Assembly (NCBI RefSeq): GCF_028607085.1 | Contig: NZ_CP117411.1 | Coordinates: 682,001-746,000 of the forward strand | Length of the DNA: 64,000 nucleotides | Direction of reading: 5' to 3' | Source: Sphingomonas naphthae | GTDB taxonomy: Bacteria > Pseudomonadota > Alphaproteobacteria > Sphingomonadales > Sphingomonadaceae | In this document: positions 26,139 through 34,743 of the stretch, in pieces | How positions within the stretch are numbered: position 1 is the first letter of the stretch | Layout of the letters: every line of letters begins with the position of its first letter | The notes under the pieces: model-generated | Seen by the model: the letters and a program-made list of their open reading frames with translations, nothing else | Told to the model about the DNA's origin: nothing | Database searches by the model: none | Program-made: the position numbers and the translations under genes

Positions 26139-27095
26139 GTGCCTCGAAATGCCGAAGGAACCGTAGGCATGGTGGCCACAGGCGCGGCGAACGCCGCGCG
26201 GCCATCGCAACCATCTATCGCGCCGGGAGGCGCTTGCTTATGTCATCATCCCCCTCTAACCATAGGCCTGGGTCGCGATCAGCTCACGTCTGGCGTCATC
26301 AGCAGAGAATTGTTCGACAACCTCCATCTTGTTATCCAAGCTACCGCCAAGCTGCATCAATGGTTGCCGCCGGGTGAGGGGGGCACGCTCCGGCCAGATC
26401 GCAATCTGTGCTTTGATATTTCAGTGTCTGATGCGAACTGTAAACGTGCGCTTGGCTTAGCGGACAAGCTGCTGCGCGTCTGCGAAGCGGAGAGCCTCGG
26501 AATCACTTACGATGCGACCAGTTACGAACATGGCGTTTCCATAGTAATTGATGGGGAATTGGTGCCGATTCGACTTGTCGAACGCGGGCGGCGAGTGACC
26601 CACCTTGCTTTCGAGATTGGGCGGAACCCGACGCTAGGAGTGTGGAAAGACACCGCCAGTCGCCCGCTCGAACAGAAAGTCAGCAAGATTATTGCGGCTT
26701 CACGGAAAATAGCAACAAATCGGACTGTCTGGCGCAAACGGGAAGAGGCATTCGAGCGCAAGCAGAAGGCCGTGGAATACGAGCGCGCTGAACTGCGCGA
26801 TCAGGTGAATCAAGAACGCGAAGCCCACAAGGCCTTGTTGAACGACGCCAATAATTGGCAGCGTGCCCAGTTGGTACGGGCGTATTTGGCAGCCGCAGAA
26901 AGGGCTGCCGTACAGGATGGCACACTGGATAGAGATGCGGCTTGGTTCTCCTGGGCGGCTGAGCAGGCGGATCGGCTTGACCCGCTGCGACCATCACCCC
27001 CCTTAGTGCTGGACATCCCGTATGATGATTACCGAGAGCTTGGGCCTTACGAGATTCTTTGCGAGGATGGCTCCATCGAGCGGATTTGGGGCTGA
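26139..27095 (+). CDS. Conserved hypothetical protein with coiled-coil C-terminal half
   Basis: A 318-residue frame. From about residue 50 it reads as a real protein: VISRELFDNLHLVIQATAKL, then a globular part with GVSIVIDGELVPIRLVERGR, and an alpha-helical, Glu/Lys/Arg-rich stretch (about residues 185-240) likely to be a coiled coil, ending in an acidic tail. It resembles a family of uncharacterised proteins often found on proteobacterial mobile elements, recalled from general layout only. The first 50 residues look unlike the rest and the true start may be an alternative codon further in. Confidence 0.55.
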   Translation: MPRNAEGTVGMVATGAANAARPSQPSIAPGGACLCHHPPLTIGLGRDQLTSGVISRELFDNLHLVIQATAKLHQWLPPGEGGTLRPDRNLCFDISVSDANCKRALGLADKLLRVCEAESLGITYDATSYEHGVSIVIDGELVPIRLVERGRRVTHLAFEIGRNPTLGVWKDTASRPLEQKVSKIIAASRKIATNRTVWRKREEAFERKQKAVEYERAELRDQVNQEREAHKALLNDANNWQRAQLVRAYLAAAERAAVQDGTLDRDAAWFSWAAEQADRLDPLRPSPPLVLDIPYDDYRELGPYEILCEDGSIERIWG

Positions 27096-27405
27096 CGCAC
27101 CGCTTTGGCTGGTGTCGGCAACAACGCGTTGGCTGGCGCGGCTAATATGCCAAGCTCTGGTTTTTGACCGGTCAACACGCCATGGGTGCCACGCTGGACC
27201 ATTCCACGGCTTCTAATATGGGATGAGCGTCTAGGTCAGGCCCGCCTCGGGTAAACCCCATTCGCTTCCGCGCCTGCGGCTTGTGCAGCTCCATGCCCAT
27301 TCGGGCGCTAACGCAGGGTGTGACCCTCGGCTCGATGGCCCGCCCCCTGTGCTCCCCCACGCAAGCCGCAGGATGGTCCGGCGGCGGACACCAAAGGAGC
27401 CGAAC
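27096..27405. other. Gene-free stretch with leader-like sequence
   Basis: No convincing gene is seen in these 310 bases. The last 40 bases lead into the next gene's ribosome binding site (AAAGGAGC). Codon-like order is absent on both strands. Confidence 0.5.
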
Positions 27406-27624
27406 ATGACCGACCAATCCATCGCCACCACCGCCAAGCCGACCCACCGCATCTTTGTCGTCACCGGCGAGGGCAAGAAAGCCAAATGGAGCGAGCTGGG
27501 CGCCGCCTGGCCCCACCGCGACGGCAGCGGCTTCTCGATCAGCTGCACCGCGATCCCGTTGCAGGGTCGCATCGTGATGCGGGCGATCACGGAGCGCGAT
27601 CGTCAATCAGGCGAGGCGCAATAG
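27406..27624 (+). CDS. Small hypothetical protein of mobile elements
   Basis: A 72-residue protein with strong ribosome binding site AAAGGAGC. It contains KPTHRIFVVTGEGKKAKWSE and HRDGSGFSISCTAIPLQGR, a compact beta-rich fold of unknown function. It is followed by a strong terminator, so it is a single-gene unit. Confidence 0.65.
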   Translation: MTDQSIATTAKPTHRIFVVTGEGKKAKWSELGAAWPHRDGSGFSISCTAIPLQGRIVMRAITERDRQSGEAQ

Positions 27625-27636
27625 CTCCATTCTAGC

Positions 27637-27667
27637 CGGGGCTGGCATCGGCCAGCCCCGTTCTGCT
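27637..27667 (+). terminator. Strong intrinsic terminator
   Basis: CGGGGCTGGC (27637-27646) and GCCAGCCCCG (27651-27660) form a perfect 10-bp stem with a four-base loop ATCG, followed by TTCTGCT. Confidence 0.75.
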
Positions 27668-27729
27668 CGACAGATTCGCCGCAATGCGGTAAGCATAAGT
27701 ATGATGAAGTATGCAGAGGAGAGAGCTTG

Positions 27730-27993
27730 ATGGCGAACGTCGAACGTATCACCGTCACCGTTTCAACCGACATGGCCGCCACGTTGCGGCACACGGTCGA
27801 AGACGGTGAATACGCAACCACCAGTGAGATCGTGCGCGAGGCATTGCGGGAATGGGCACGCAAGCGCGACAACGAACTGCGGGATTTGGAGGTGCTGCGC
27901 GCCGCGATCAAAGAGGGCCTTGATAGCGGTTCCGGCATCCCGGCCGAAGACGTGTTTGCAGAGCTGCGGGCGCGCTTCGCCAAGAAAGACTGA
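27730..27993 (+). CDS. parD: ParD-type antitoxin
   Basis: An 87-residue antitoxin with an N-terminal ribbon-helix-helix (ERITVTVSTDMAATLRHTVE then YATTSEIVREALREWARKR) and a C-terminal tail that would wrap the toxin. GAGGAGAG lies upstream of ATG 27730. It ends three bases before parE, the usual antitoxin-toxin order. It should neutralise ParE and repress the pair's promoter. Confidence 0.92.
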   Translation: MANVERITVTVSTDMAATLRHTVEDGEYATTSEIVREALREWARKRDNELRDLEVLRAAIKEGLDSGSGIPAEDVFAELRARFAKKD

Positions 27994-27996
27994 CCC

Positions 27997-28305
27997 GTGG
28001 CCAAGCTCGTCCTGCTTCCAGCCGCCCGTCGCGATCTTATCGAGATTGGCGACTATATCGCCGTCGATAATCCGCCGAGAGCGGCGTCGTTCATCTCCGA
28101 GATCGAGGCTAAGATGATCACGATTGCCGAGCATCCCACGCGCTATGCTGCCCGGCCGGACCTCGCGCCCGGCCTGCGCTCGGCAGGCCATGGGCGCTAT
28201 CGCATCTTTTACGTCGAAGCCGGCGAGGAGGTCAGGATCGTCCGCGTCCTTCATGGTGCGCGCGACGTAGTTGCCTTGGTCGCGGTTCCACCAGCATCAG
28301 CTTAG
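27997..28305 (+). CDS. parE: ParE/RelE-superfamily toxin
   Basis: A 102-residue toxin starting at GTG. Family segments are LLPAARRDLIEIGDYIA, AEHPTRYAARPDLAPGLRS, and the C-terminal GRYRIFYVEAGEEVRIVRVL and HGARD. ParE toxins generally act on DNA gyrase. Together with parD it probably stabilises the element in the host chromosome. Confidence 0.92.
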   Translation: MAKLVLLPAARRDLIEIGDYIAVDNPPRAASFISEIEAKMITIAEHPTRYAARPDLAPGLRSAGHGRYRIFYVEAGEEVRIVRVLHGARDVVALVAVPPASA

Positions 28306-28326
28306 CGGCGCGGATCGCTCACGCCC

Positions 28327-28419
28327 TCACCTTAGACGCAGCGCGGCGATGAGTTGGGCGAGCGCCGCCAGAAGCTGGGCGGCGGTGTTGATGCAGAGCA
28401 GGATGGTTGTTGTCGTCAT
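28327..28419 (-). CDS. 30-residue hydrophobic micropeptide
   Basis: The frame starts with ATG preceded by GGAGGAAATC, a near-ideal ribosome binding site, and encodes a short peptide that begins MTTTTILLCINTAAQLL and ends with two basic residues (LRLR). The whole chain is one hydrophobic helix with a basic end. It lies antisense, downstream of parE. It may be a type I toxin-like or other small membrane protein. Evidence is the ribosome binding site and composition only. Confidence 0.45.
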   Translation of the reverse strand: MTTTTILLCINTAAQLLAALAQLIAALRLR

Positions 28420-28680
28420 GATTTCCTCCGTTTGCCTCGCGCGGGATGCGCGATGGACAAGGAAGGGGAAGGCGACCGCCTGAGCGGCCCAGACACAGGC
28501 CGTCAGCCGCCTTGGCGGGATGAGGCTGCACACGCCGCAGGCACGGAAGCCCATCGCCTTTTCGGGGGTGCGCGGTCGGTTATACCGCCCGATGCTCCTG
28601 AGCGCCTCGCGCGCGAGGCAACGGGAACCAGCCTCACGACAGACCAGCCATCCTGTGATAGCTTTACCCCCCAGCGCGTC

Positions 28681-29151
28681 ATGGGGGCATCGATGCAGGC
28701 TCGGAACACAACCTCGCTGCCGCTGACCTTTCACACTGCCTGGTGGAAGTCCGCGTCGGTCCTGATCGGCGGGCTGTTATTCGGCCTGCCAGCCGCCTGC
28801 ACCGGCATCCGTGACGACAATCCATGGATGATCGCCAGCGCTAACTTCTTTGGCCTAGTGGTACTTGCGGGCTTGGTGCTGCTGTTGCGTCGGCCAGCCG
28901 AGCTAACGATCGACGCGCAGGGTGTCGGGTTCAGCCATGGGCGGGTCGAGTGGTTCGTGCCGTGGAAGGACGTCACCGAAGTGCGGCTGTTCACCATCCG
29001 CTCGCACGGCATCCCGACGCAGCGCAACGTCATCATCCACGATTGCCGGCGCGGTGATCGGGTGATTTCCTCCGGCCTCACCATCAGCGCCAAGGCGCTA
29101 CACGGGCTGATTTCCGACTGGGCACAATCTGGCCCGCTGATCGAGCGTTAA
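28681..29151 (+). CDS. Membrane protein with PH-like cytoplasmic domain
   Basis: A 156-residue protein with two hydrophobic segments (SASVLIGGLLFGLPAAC and ANFFGLVVLAGLVLLL) followed by a soluble domain: LTIDAQGVGFSHGRVEWFVP, WKDVTEVRLF and VIIHDCRRGD. This two-helix plus PH-like layout matches the STM3941-type family of unknown function. Starts at 28681 or 28693 are both possible. Confidence 0.6.
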   Translation: MGASMQARNTTSLPLTFHTAWWKSASVLIGGLLFGLPAACTGIRDDNPWMIASANFFGLVVLAGLVLLLRRPAELTIDAQGVGFSHGRVEWFVPWKDVTEVRLFTIRSHGIPTQRNVIIHDCRRGDRVISSGLTISAKALHGLISDWAQSGPLIER

Positions 29152-29165
29152 CGAATTCCTAACCA

Positions 29166-30242
29166 TTGGCGGGTTACAATCGGGGCAGATTCACCCGCGC
29201 GCAGAGGCGAACTATCGACGGCCAAATCGCAGTTTCTGAGATCGGTCATCCGCAAGCGGATGACCCGCTGGCTAGCCAGCGCCGCGATTTGATCGACCAG
29301 CTCGACGCCGTTAAATCTGATCTTGAAGCCGCCCTCGATGAATTGACCCGTGGCGCCGCCGGCACCGGCGACGTGAAGGCGCAGCTTCAGGGCCTCACTC
29401 AATTGCAGCGGCAGATCGGCGGGGCCGATGCGACCGCGCTCACCGCCCTCAAGCGTGATGTAGCCGCCGCCGTTGCTCTCGGCCAGAACGCTGTTCAGGA
29501 AGCCCGCGTCACCGCCAACCTGGCGCGCACCAGCGACGGCGAGCGCGTTGCGGACCTCGCCGCCGACAGCCGCGCGCAGGTATCGAGCCTCATGCGCGAC
29601 ATGCACCAGTTCGACGAGGAGTTGGAGTTTGCCTCCGAGCAGGAACGCGCTGCCTACCGCCAACGCGAGGCGGAGCGCCGAGCCTACATCGCGGCCGAGC
29701 AGGCCAAGGGCACGCCCGAAGGCGACCTCAACGCCGCTGGCGGTGCAGTCGGCCAGATGGCCGATGCCGCCGCCCATGGTGCCAGCAGCCCCGAGTTCCA
29801 GAAACGCTGGGATGCGCTGGCCGACAGCACGCAGAAGCTGCGCGCCGCCATCATCCGCGACGGCGGCGACGTGTCGAAGTTCGACGATCGCCTGCGCGAC
29901 GACTTACGCCGCATCCTGAAATCCAAAGGCCTGACCGACGCGCAGATCGACGCCAAACTCGCCGAACATCCCGATAACCCGCTGGAGGCGGTGAAGGCCT
30001 ATGTCGCCAGTACCGAGGTCACGGCTTTGGAGCGATCGGCGCAACGAGCCACTACGGTCGCATACATAGCAACGCCGCCAGCCCGAATAGTTAGCCCCGA
30101 ATTTTCCGGCTTGGACGAGCTTGCCGAGTTCCGTGCAGCGGGCATTACGCTATCCGATCATAATGCTGCCGAGCCGTTTGCTCATGGTGTCACGGCGCGT
30201 GAAGTCGCCGTCGCATCTACGAATCGAACGCCCGCAGGTTAG
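29166..30242 (+). CDS. Hypothetical helical protein
   Basis: A 358-residue protein, mostly alpha-helical, with long stretches rich in Ala, Asp, Glu and Gln (QRRDLIDQLDAVKSDLEAAL, then QLTQLQRQIGGADATAL-like heptads) that suggest a coiled coil in the first 170 residues. The last 60 residues differ in composition. It has a TTG start with no strong ribosome binding site, so the start is uncertain. No family was recognised. Confidence 0.55.
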   Translation: MAGYNRGRFTRAQRRTIDGQIAVSEIGHPQADDPLASQRRDLIDQLDAVKSDLEAALDELTRGAAGTGDVKAQLQGLTQLQRQIGGADATALTALKRDVAAAVALGQNAVQEARVTANLARTSDGERVADLAADSRAQVSSLMRDMHQFDEELEFASEQERAAYRQREAERRAYIAAEQAKGTPEGDLNAAGGAVGQMADAAAHGASSPEFQKRWDALADSTQKLRAAIIRDGGDVSKFDDRLRDDLRRILKSKGLTDAQIDAKLAEHPDNPLEAVKAYVASTEVTALERSAQRATTVAYIATPPARIVSPEFSGLDELAEFRAAGITLSDHNAAEPFAHGVTAREVAVASTNRTPAG

Positions 30243-30763
30243 CCCACAATCACCAATTCGCCCCGAGCGGCCCGCCGGCCAAACGCCGATCCCGTGGCAT
30301 AACATAGCCGCACATTCGGCTCTGCCATGGCCAAGCATCGCTCCGCGATAGGTTTCAGCGTCGCCATTGACGGGAGGCCAGCCGGTATGGGCTCCCCCTT
30401 GGCGTATGCTAACATAAAGCCGTTATCCAGAGCGGACGCTGACGTGGGGCCCGAACTCCGTGCATCCTCAAGCAGCGAGCGCACTCCGTCGCGCGCGGAT
30501 CGGGTAAGAACCGTGACACAATAATCAGCCGCATCGGGCATCGCGGACGATCCCCGCGCGCGCGCAAGCGCAATGCCTTTCGCCATTTCACCCGATAGAC
30601 AGGCCAATCGGTCAGACGCGATTGAACGCGGCGACGTGAAGCCGAGAAGATCGTTGAGCATCGCCTGCCGCTGGGCGACGAGGCTGCCCATCTGGGCCAT
30701 CAGCGGAGTGACAAGACAAACGCCGCCGATAAGCGCCACACATGCCCGCGTTATCGCGGGCAC
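30239..30763 (-). CDS. Exported hypothetical protein
   Basis: A 174-residue protein starting with GTG. Its N-terminus (MPAITRACVALIGGVCLVTPLMA) looks like a signal peptide, and the mature part has four cysteines that could form disulfides (RLACLSG, DYCVTV, ERCLAM, RLCYATG). It overlaps the preceding gene by 13 bases and so is in the same operon. Function unknown. Confidence 0.6.
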   Translation of the reverse strand: MPAITRACVALIGGVCLVTPLMAQMGSLVAQRQAMLNDLLGFTSPRSIASDRLACLSGEMAKGIALARARGSSAMPDAADYCVTVLTRSARDGVRSLLEDARSSGPTSASALDNGFMLAYAKGEPIPAGLPSMATLKPIAERCLAMAEPNVRLCYATGSAFGRRAARGELVIVG

Positions 30764-31122
30764 CGGTAGCGCTCCAATTGGTCATCAGCCACCGTGACAC
30801 GGATCGCGTGGTAGATGATCCGCGTGCCGGCCGACATGCAATTCTGCGTATCGCCGGTCAGGGTGCAGCCGAACCCGCCGCATACTGCAAAGGTGCTCGC
30901 GGCATCGCTGGCGCTCTGCGACTGATCATATTGGCTCTTTGCTGCCGCCATGCAGCCAAACGCCACCAGAGCCGTGCCGGGATTGTCCTCTACCAGCGCG
31001 CGGCCGCTGCGGTCGGCATCGTAGCGCTCCGCTTTAATGGAAGCGCAATTCTGAGCCTGAGCGACCGTCGATGACAAACCGAAACCAATTGCCAATAAGG
31101 CAGCGATCCACTTTTGAATCAT
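30751..31122 (-). CDS. Exported cysteine-containing hypothetical protein
   Basis: A 123-residue protein with a clear signal peptide (MIQKWIAALLAIGFGLSSTVAQA) and a mature domain with six cysteines, including CGGFGCTLTGDTQNC. It is the first gene of a two-gene unit with 30239-30763. No family was recognised. Confidence 0.6.
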   Translation of the reverse strand: MIQKWIAALLAIGFGLSSTVAQAQNCASIKAERYDADRSGRALVEDNPGTALVAFGCMAAAKSQYDQSQSASDAASTFAVCGGFGCTLTGDTQNCMSAGTRIIYHAIRVTVADDQLERYRCPR

Positions 31123-31358
31123 GACAAAAATCCCCCACCGATCGAGAATCGATGGGGATTGAGTTACATTATGGGATATTCTGTTGCGGTCGAACCGCCG
31201 GACAACTCTATGTTACCCATGCTTTTCAACATTCAGCGCCGGCCGGATACACAGGTTGCTGATAACGCGCAAACCCGCAGGATTGCTCATTTTCTCTGCC
31301 CACGGGCTTGCACCACTATATCCCATTCTGTCGCGCAGCCTGTGCCGTGGAGTTGCGT

Positions 31359-31946
31359 GTGACCGCCATGTACGAAGCCAGCGACGGATCGTTGTTCGAT
31401 GCCCAGGGGCAGCGAAAGTACCTCGTGCCTGCCGAAGCCAAGCGTTTCCTGTCAGCCGCCGCGCAGGCGGATGCACCTACCAAGCTATTCGCCCAGCTAC
31501 TCTATCTGACAGGGTGCCGGCTCAGCGAAGGCCTGGCGCTCACGCCGCGCCTGATCGACGCCGAAGGCCGGCGCGTGGTGTTCCGCACCCTCAAGCGCCG
31601 CAAGCTGACGCATCGCGCCGTGCCAGCGCCCGCCGCCTTCATGCGTGATCTACTAGCCCATGCCGATAGCCACGGGCTTGACGACCGCCTGTTCCCCTGG
31701 TGCCGCCAGACCGGCTGGCGCCGCATCCGCACCCTGATGGACAAGGCCGGCATCGAAGGCCCCCAAGCAAGCCCGAAGGGCCTACGTCACCAGTTCGGCG
31801 TCCACGCCATCGGCCAGAAAATCCCAGAGTCCGCCGTTGGCCGATGGCTCGGCCACGCCAGCGGAAAATCGACTCGCGTTTACACCTTCGTTGTTGGCGC
31901 TGAAGAACGCGCGTTGGCAGAACGTATGTGGCGGATAGATCGATGA
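31359..31946 (+). CDS. Short tyrosine recombinase (XerC/D-like catalytic domain)
   Basis: A 195-residue protein that is mostly a tyrosine-recombinase catalytic domain: first Arg in LYLTGCRLSEGLAL, second in PKGLRHQFGVHAI, then GRWLGHASGKSTRVYTFV with the nucleophile Tyr. The usual N-terminal core-binding domain is missing. GTG 31359 is favoured by GGAG six bases upstream. It may be a relic of a second element nested in this one, or a free-standing resolvase. No att repeats were found for it. Confidence 0.75.
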   Translation: MTAMYEASDGSLFDAQGQRKYLVPAEAKRFLSAAAQADAPTKLFAQLLYLTGCRLSEGLALTPRLIDAEGRRVVFRTLKRRKLTHRAVPAPAAFMRDLLAHADSHGLDDRLFPWCRQTGWRRIRTLMDKAGIEGPQASPKGLRHQFGVHAIGQKIPESAVGRWLGHASGKSTRVYTFVVGAEERALAERMWRIDR

Positions 31947-32217
31947 CACACGCACACTTGGTAATGCAGACCCTGCGCTTCATCGTCGCCCTTGGCGAAA
32001 TGTGTATTGCGCCGATGGTGTTGTTGTGGCGGTGCTTCTCAATATCAAGATGTGATCGCTAGCGGGCTCGATCAACGCCAAGGCAGGCAAGTGACGTTCC
32101 ATGGCTGCGGGAAGTCGAATGCTCGTAGCAAAATATCAGAGACACAATTTTAATAAAACTGTCATACGATTACAGGATACTTCTGGTATATTGTAGTTTC
32201 TACAAAAGGAGAAAACT

Positions 32218-32427
32218 ATGAATAGCAAGGAAAAGAAGTGCCTGTCTGAAGCTACGACTTTCATGAACGAATCTATGGCTCAGATCAAACTTGAGGGCGA
32301 TCGTTTATTGGGTCAATCTGTTATCATAGCGGGTGGAACAATGATTGGGCAAATTTCCTCTCAAAAGTATAAAGATTGCATGGATCGGCCAGCGGCAGCG
32401 CCGGCGCGGCCCGTCGTTGTGAGGTAA
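32218..32427 (+). CDS. Small hypothetical protein
   Basis: A 69-residue frame with an excellent ribosome binding site (AAAAGGAGAAAACT). It has a basic/polar N-terminus (MNSKEKKCLSEATTF), a short hydrophobic glycine-rich middle (VIIAGGTMIGQI) and a Pro/Ala-rich end. It opens the AT-rich block. Function unknown. Confidence 0.5.
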   Translation: MNSKEKKCLSEATTFMNESMAQIKLEGDRLLGQSVIIAGGTMIGQISSQKYKDCMDRPAAAPARPVVVR

Positions 32428-32496
32428 GCAGCGCATATTGCGGTGCTGAGGCACTTACGCCATCCTAGCTGTCAAATCGCACGGAGCGCGGGGCGG

Positions 32497-33213
32497 ATGG
32501 GCGGAACAGTATCAGGTGCTGGCTGGTGGATGATCCTTCTTGCTCCTATCGTTACCTTGCTAATGGGAAGCGTAACATGCTTCGTAGCGTGGATCGCATT
32601 TCGAACCGCAGCAGCGGTTAATATCCGAAACAAGCGAATAGACGTAATCATGAGCTGCAATGTGCGCTATGATGAACTTTACAAAATAAAGATTTCCATT
32701 GTCAAGGACATAAGCGCTTTTAAAAAAATGCCTCCGACGAGCAAAGATATTAGCTCAACCAAAGCAAGAATAGAACTAGAAATAGAATCATATCACAGAA
32801 GATATTGGGGCTTGAAAAGCGATCAAATCGATTATTGGTTAGCAGGATATGTCGATCCCGAAACGCTTATAAGTTGGTTTATGTCAACAATAGACTTTGT
32901 GCATGATGCCACTCCAGGGTGGACCTTCGGAGACATCACTAAATTAGGAGGCTGGGAAAGCGTTCGAGATTTTCACGAGACAACAAATCATAGAATGTTC
33001 GAAATCGGCGAAGAAATATCTCGAATCAATTATAAAAATATGAATAGTAAGGAAAAATACGGAAAACTGTTTAATAAATTCAATGTCATTGAGCATGATG
33101 AGCCAAGTCTAATAAGAATGCTAAGCCGCAACACCCACAGAAGGCTAACTATGAAGTTGTTTTATGAGCGATTACAGTCGTCAACTAAGGAGTATGCGAC
33201 AAATGACTTGTAA
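32497..33213 (+). CDS. AT-rich membrane-anchored hypothetical protein
   Basis: A 238-residue protein with one strong N-terminal membrane segment (WWMILLAPIVTLLMGSVTCF) and a soluble, charged, helical C-terminal region. Codon use is AT-rich, unlike the sphingomonad backbone, so the gene was probably acquired from another source. The start at MGGTVSG is preceded by GGAG; the frame is open from 32443. No domain was recognised. Confidence 0.55.
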   Translation: MGGTVSGAGWWMILLAPIVTLLMGSVTCFVAWIAFRTAAAVNIRNKRIDVIMSCNVRYDELYKIKISIVKDISAFKKMPPTSKDISSTKARIELEIESYHRRYWGLKSDQIDYWLAGYVDPETLISWFMSTIDFVHDATPGWTFGDITKLGGWESVRDFHETTNHRMFEIGEEISRINYKNMNSKEKYGKLFNKFNVIEHDEPSLIRMLSRNTHRRLTMKLFYERLQSSTKEYATNDL

Positions 33214-33227
33214 CGTTCTTCATACCA

Positions 33228-33674
33228 CTAATCAATAAACCTTTTAATCTTCCTAATTATGGGCTTCGTTCTGTCGCAATTCCAAAAGTCTTGGCAGTAT
33301 TCTTGGATTGCGACGACCGACCCATTCTGAATTTGTCGAGAAAGATCTTGCAGTCCATACCCCTCCAACACTATTTTTTGAGAACCAAAATCCAAACTCA
33401 GAAGACAGTCGCCTGTGTATTCAAGTCCGAGAAGCATTGGATATGCTATAGCCCAAGCCGACCAAAGTCCTGAACGAGGCTCATAACGGCGAAACTCTAG
33501 CATCATCGGTGGGCGCGATCGCCCACGCTGTACGATCCAAGGTCTGTAAATGCTTACATCGTAATCGGGCGTGTCCTGATCATCGTCCGAGGATTGGACG
33601 GTAAGCGGCGGTGCGCTTGCCCGACCATGCTGCCTGGGTTGCTCGAACATATCGGTCCAATGATTGCCGGTCAT
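33228..33674 (-). CDS. Hypothetical protein downstream of the relaxase
   Basis: A 148-residue protein starting at MTGNHWTDMFEQPRQHG, with GGAGCG upstream and only two bases after the relaxase stop codon, so it is the last gene of the mobilization unit. It has a disordered N-terminal third rich in Asp and Gln and a compact C-terminal domain with a basic end (KPIIRKIKRFID). Function unknown. Confidence 0.6.
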   Translation of the reverse strand: MTGNHWTDMFEQPRQHGRASAPPLTVQSSDDDQDTPDYDVSIYRPWIVQRGRSRPPMMLEFRRYEPRSGLWSAWAIAYPMLLGLEYTGDCLLSLDFGSQKIVLEGYGLQDLSRQIQNGSVVAIQEYCQDFWNCDRTKPIIRKIKRFID

Positions 33675-33676
33675 GA

Positions 33677-34639
33677 TTATCGCTCCATGTCGGGGGTGGG
33701 TGTTGTTGGTCGTTTCGTGACTCGCTCCGGTTGCTCCGGCGCCAGCCGGTCGAGCTGGCGATCGAACCAGCCGTAGAAGCGGGCGGCCAGTTGGGCCGGG
33801 TCGCGGGCGGGTGTCTCCGGATTCAGCAGCGCCGCCTTGGCGGCGCGCTCGACGGACTGGTAATGCTTGGCGAACTGGAACTGGCCGAAGCGTTCGCGCA
33901 TACAGCCGTAGAGGTCCTTCATGTACCAGGCGATCCGCAGCGCCGGCTCCGGCAGGCGCGACAGGCCCCGCGCCAGCAGGCTGCGCCGGTCGATCCGCTC
34001 CGCCGAGCCGATCCGCTCTAGCGCCGCGTTGGCGATGGTCTCCCAATCCTCTCGGCACCGTTCGAAGTAGGCCTGCGAGTTCCAGCTATCGGCGTTGCTC
34101 TCGACCATCACCGGCCGCCCATCGGCATTGGTGCGGCCGGTCGGGTCGGGCACGCGATCGTGCCGCGACTTCTTGCCGAAGCCCGTCTCGGTCAGCGGGC
34201 GCATGGTGAGCATCACATGCGCATGGGGCTGCTCCTTGCCGTCGCTTGCCGTCTTGTTGTGATAGGCCACGTCGGCGACCATGCCCTTGGCCACGAAGCT
34301 CTGGCGAATGTAGTCGCGCACGACGGCGATACGGTCATCCGGCGATAGCTCGCGCGGGATCATGATCCGCAGCTCGCGTGCCGTCTGCGCGTCCTTGCGC
34401 CGCTCGGCCTGCTCGACCCTGTTCCAGAGGGTCTCGCGATCCACCCCTAGCCATGCGGCGGGGGTGTCCTCGGGCATCAGCAGCTCGGTATGCTCGACCC
34501 CCGACCGGCGGCTATAATCGTGGGTTCTGCCCTGCCGCTCGTCGTGAAGACGCTCGCCCGCACGGTAGGCAGCGGCGGCCACCGCACTGCGGCCTTTGCT
34601 CCGCTGAATGATCTGCATCGACCAACTGAACTGTGCCAT
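33677..34639 (-). CDS. mobA: MobA/MobL family relaxase
   Basis: A 320-residue DNA relaxase that would nick oriT and pilot the strand during conjugation. The start MAQFSWSMQIIQRSKGRSAV is typical of the MobA/MobL (MobQ) family. The metal-binding histidines H139 and H141 lie in PHAHVMLTMR, and AYRAGERLHDER supplies family residues near the N-terminus. It is far shorter than TraA-type relaxases and has no helicase domain. A candidate oriT lies about 70-100 bases upstream. Confidence 0.9.
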   Translation of the reverse strand: MAQFSWSMQIIQRSKGRSAVAAAAYRAGERLHDERQGRTHDYSRRSGVEHTELLMPEDTPAAWLGVDRETLWNRVEQAERRKDAQTARELRIMIPRELSPDDRIAVVRDYIRQSFVAKGMVADVAYHNKTASDGKEQPHAHVMLTMRPLTETGFGKKSRHDRVPDPTGRTNADGRPVMVESNADSWNSQAYFERCREDWETIANAALERIGSAERIDRRSLLARGLSRLPEPALRIAWYMKDLYGCMRERFGQFQFAKHYQSVERAAKAALLNPETPARDPAQLAARFYGWFDRQLDRLAPEQPERVTKRPTTPTPDMER

Positions 34640-34710
34640 CACCGCGCCCCCAGTCCTGAGACCGAAGGCTTTGACCCTTTCCCCTCGTTGCGCCTGAGCC
34701 CAAGAAAAGG

Positions 34711-34743
34711 CGGAAGTGTGCACTTATACGTTGCAAGCAACGT
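34711..34743 (-). other. Candidate oriT with nic-like core
   Basis: On the minus strand, the inverted repeat ACGTTGC-TT-GCAACGT (34743-34728) is followed at once by ATAAGTGCACAC. MobQ-family origins have an inverted repeat immediately before a core of the type TAAGTGC/TAAATGC near the nick. It sits about 70-100 bases upstream of the relaxase gene in a 290-base gene-free gap. The assignment rests on this arrangement only. Confidence 0.5.

Noticed and set aside
28354-28680. Extended N-terminus of the PH-like membrane protein
   Set aside because: The first 109 residues are disordered and overlap the antisense micropeptide; the membrane segments begin after ATG 28681.
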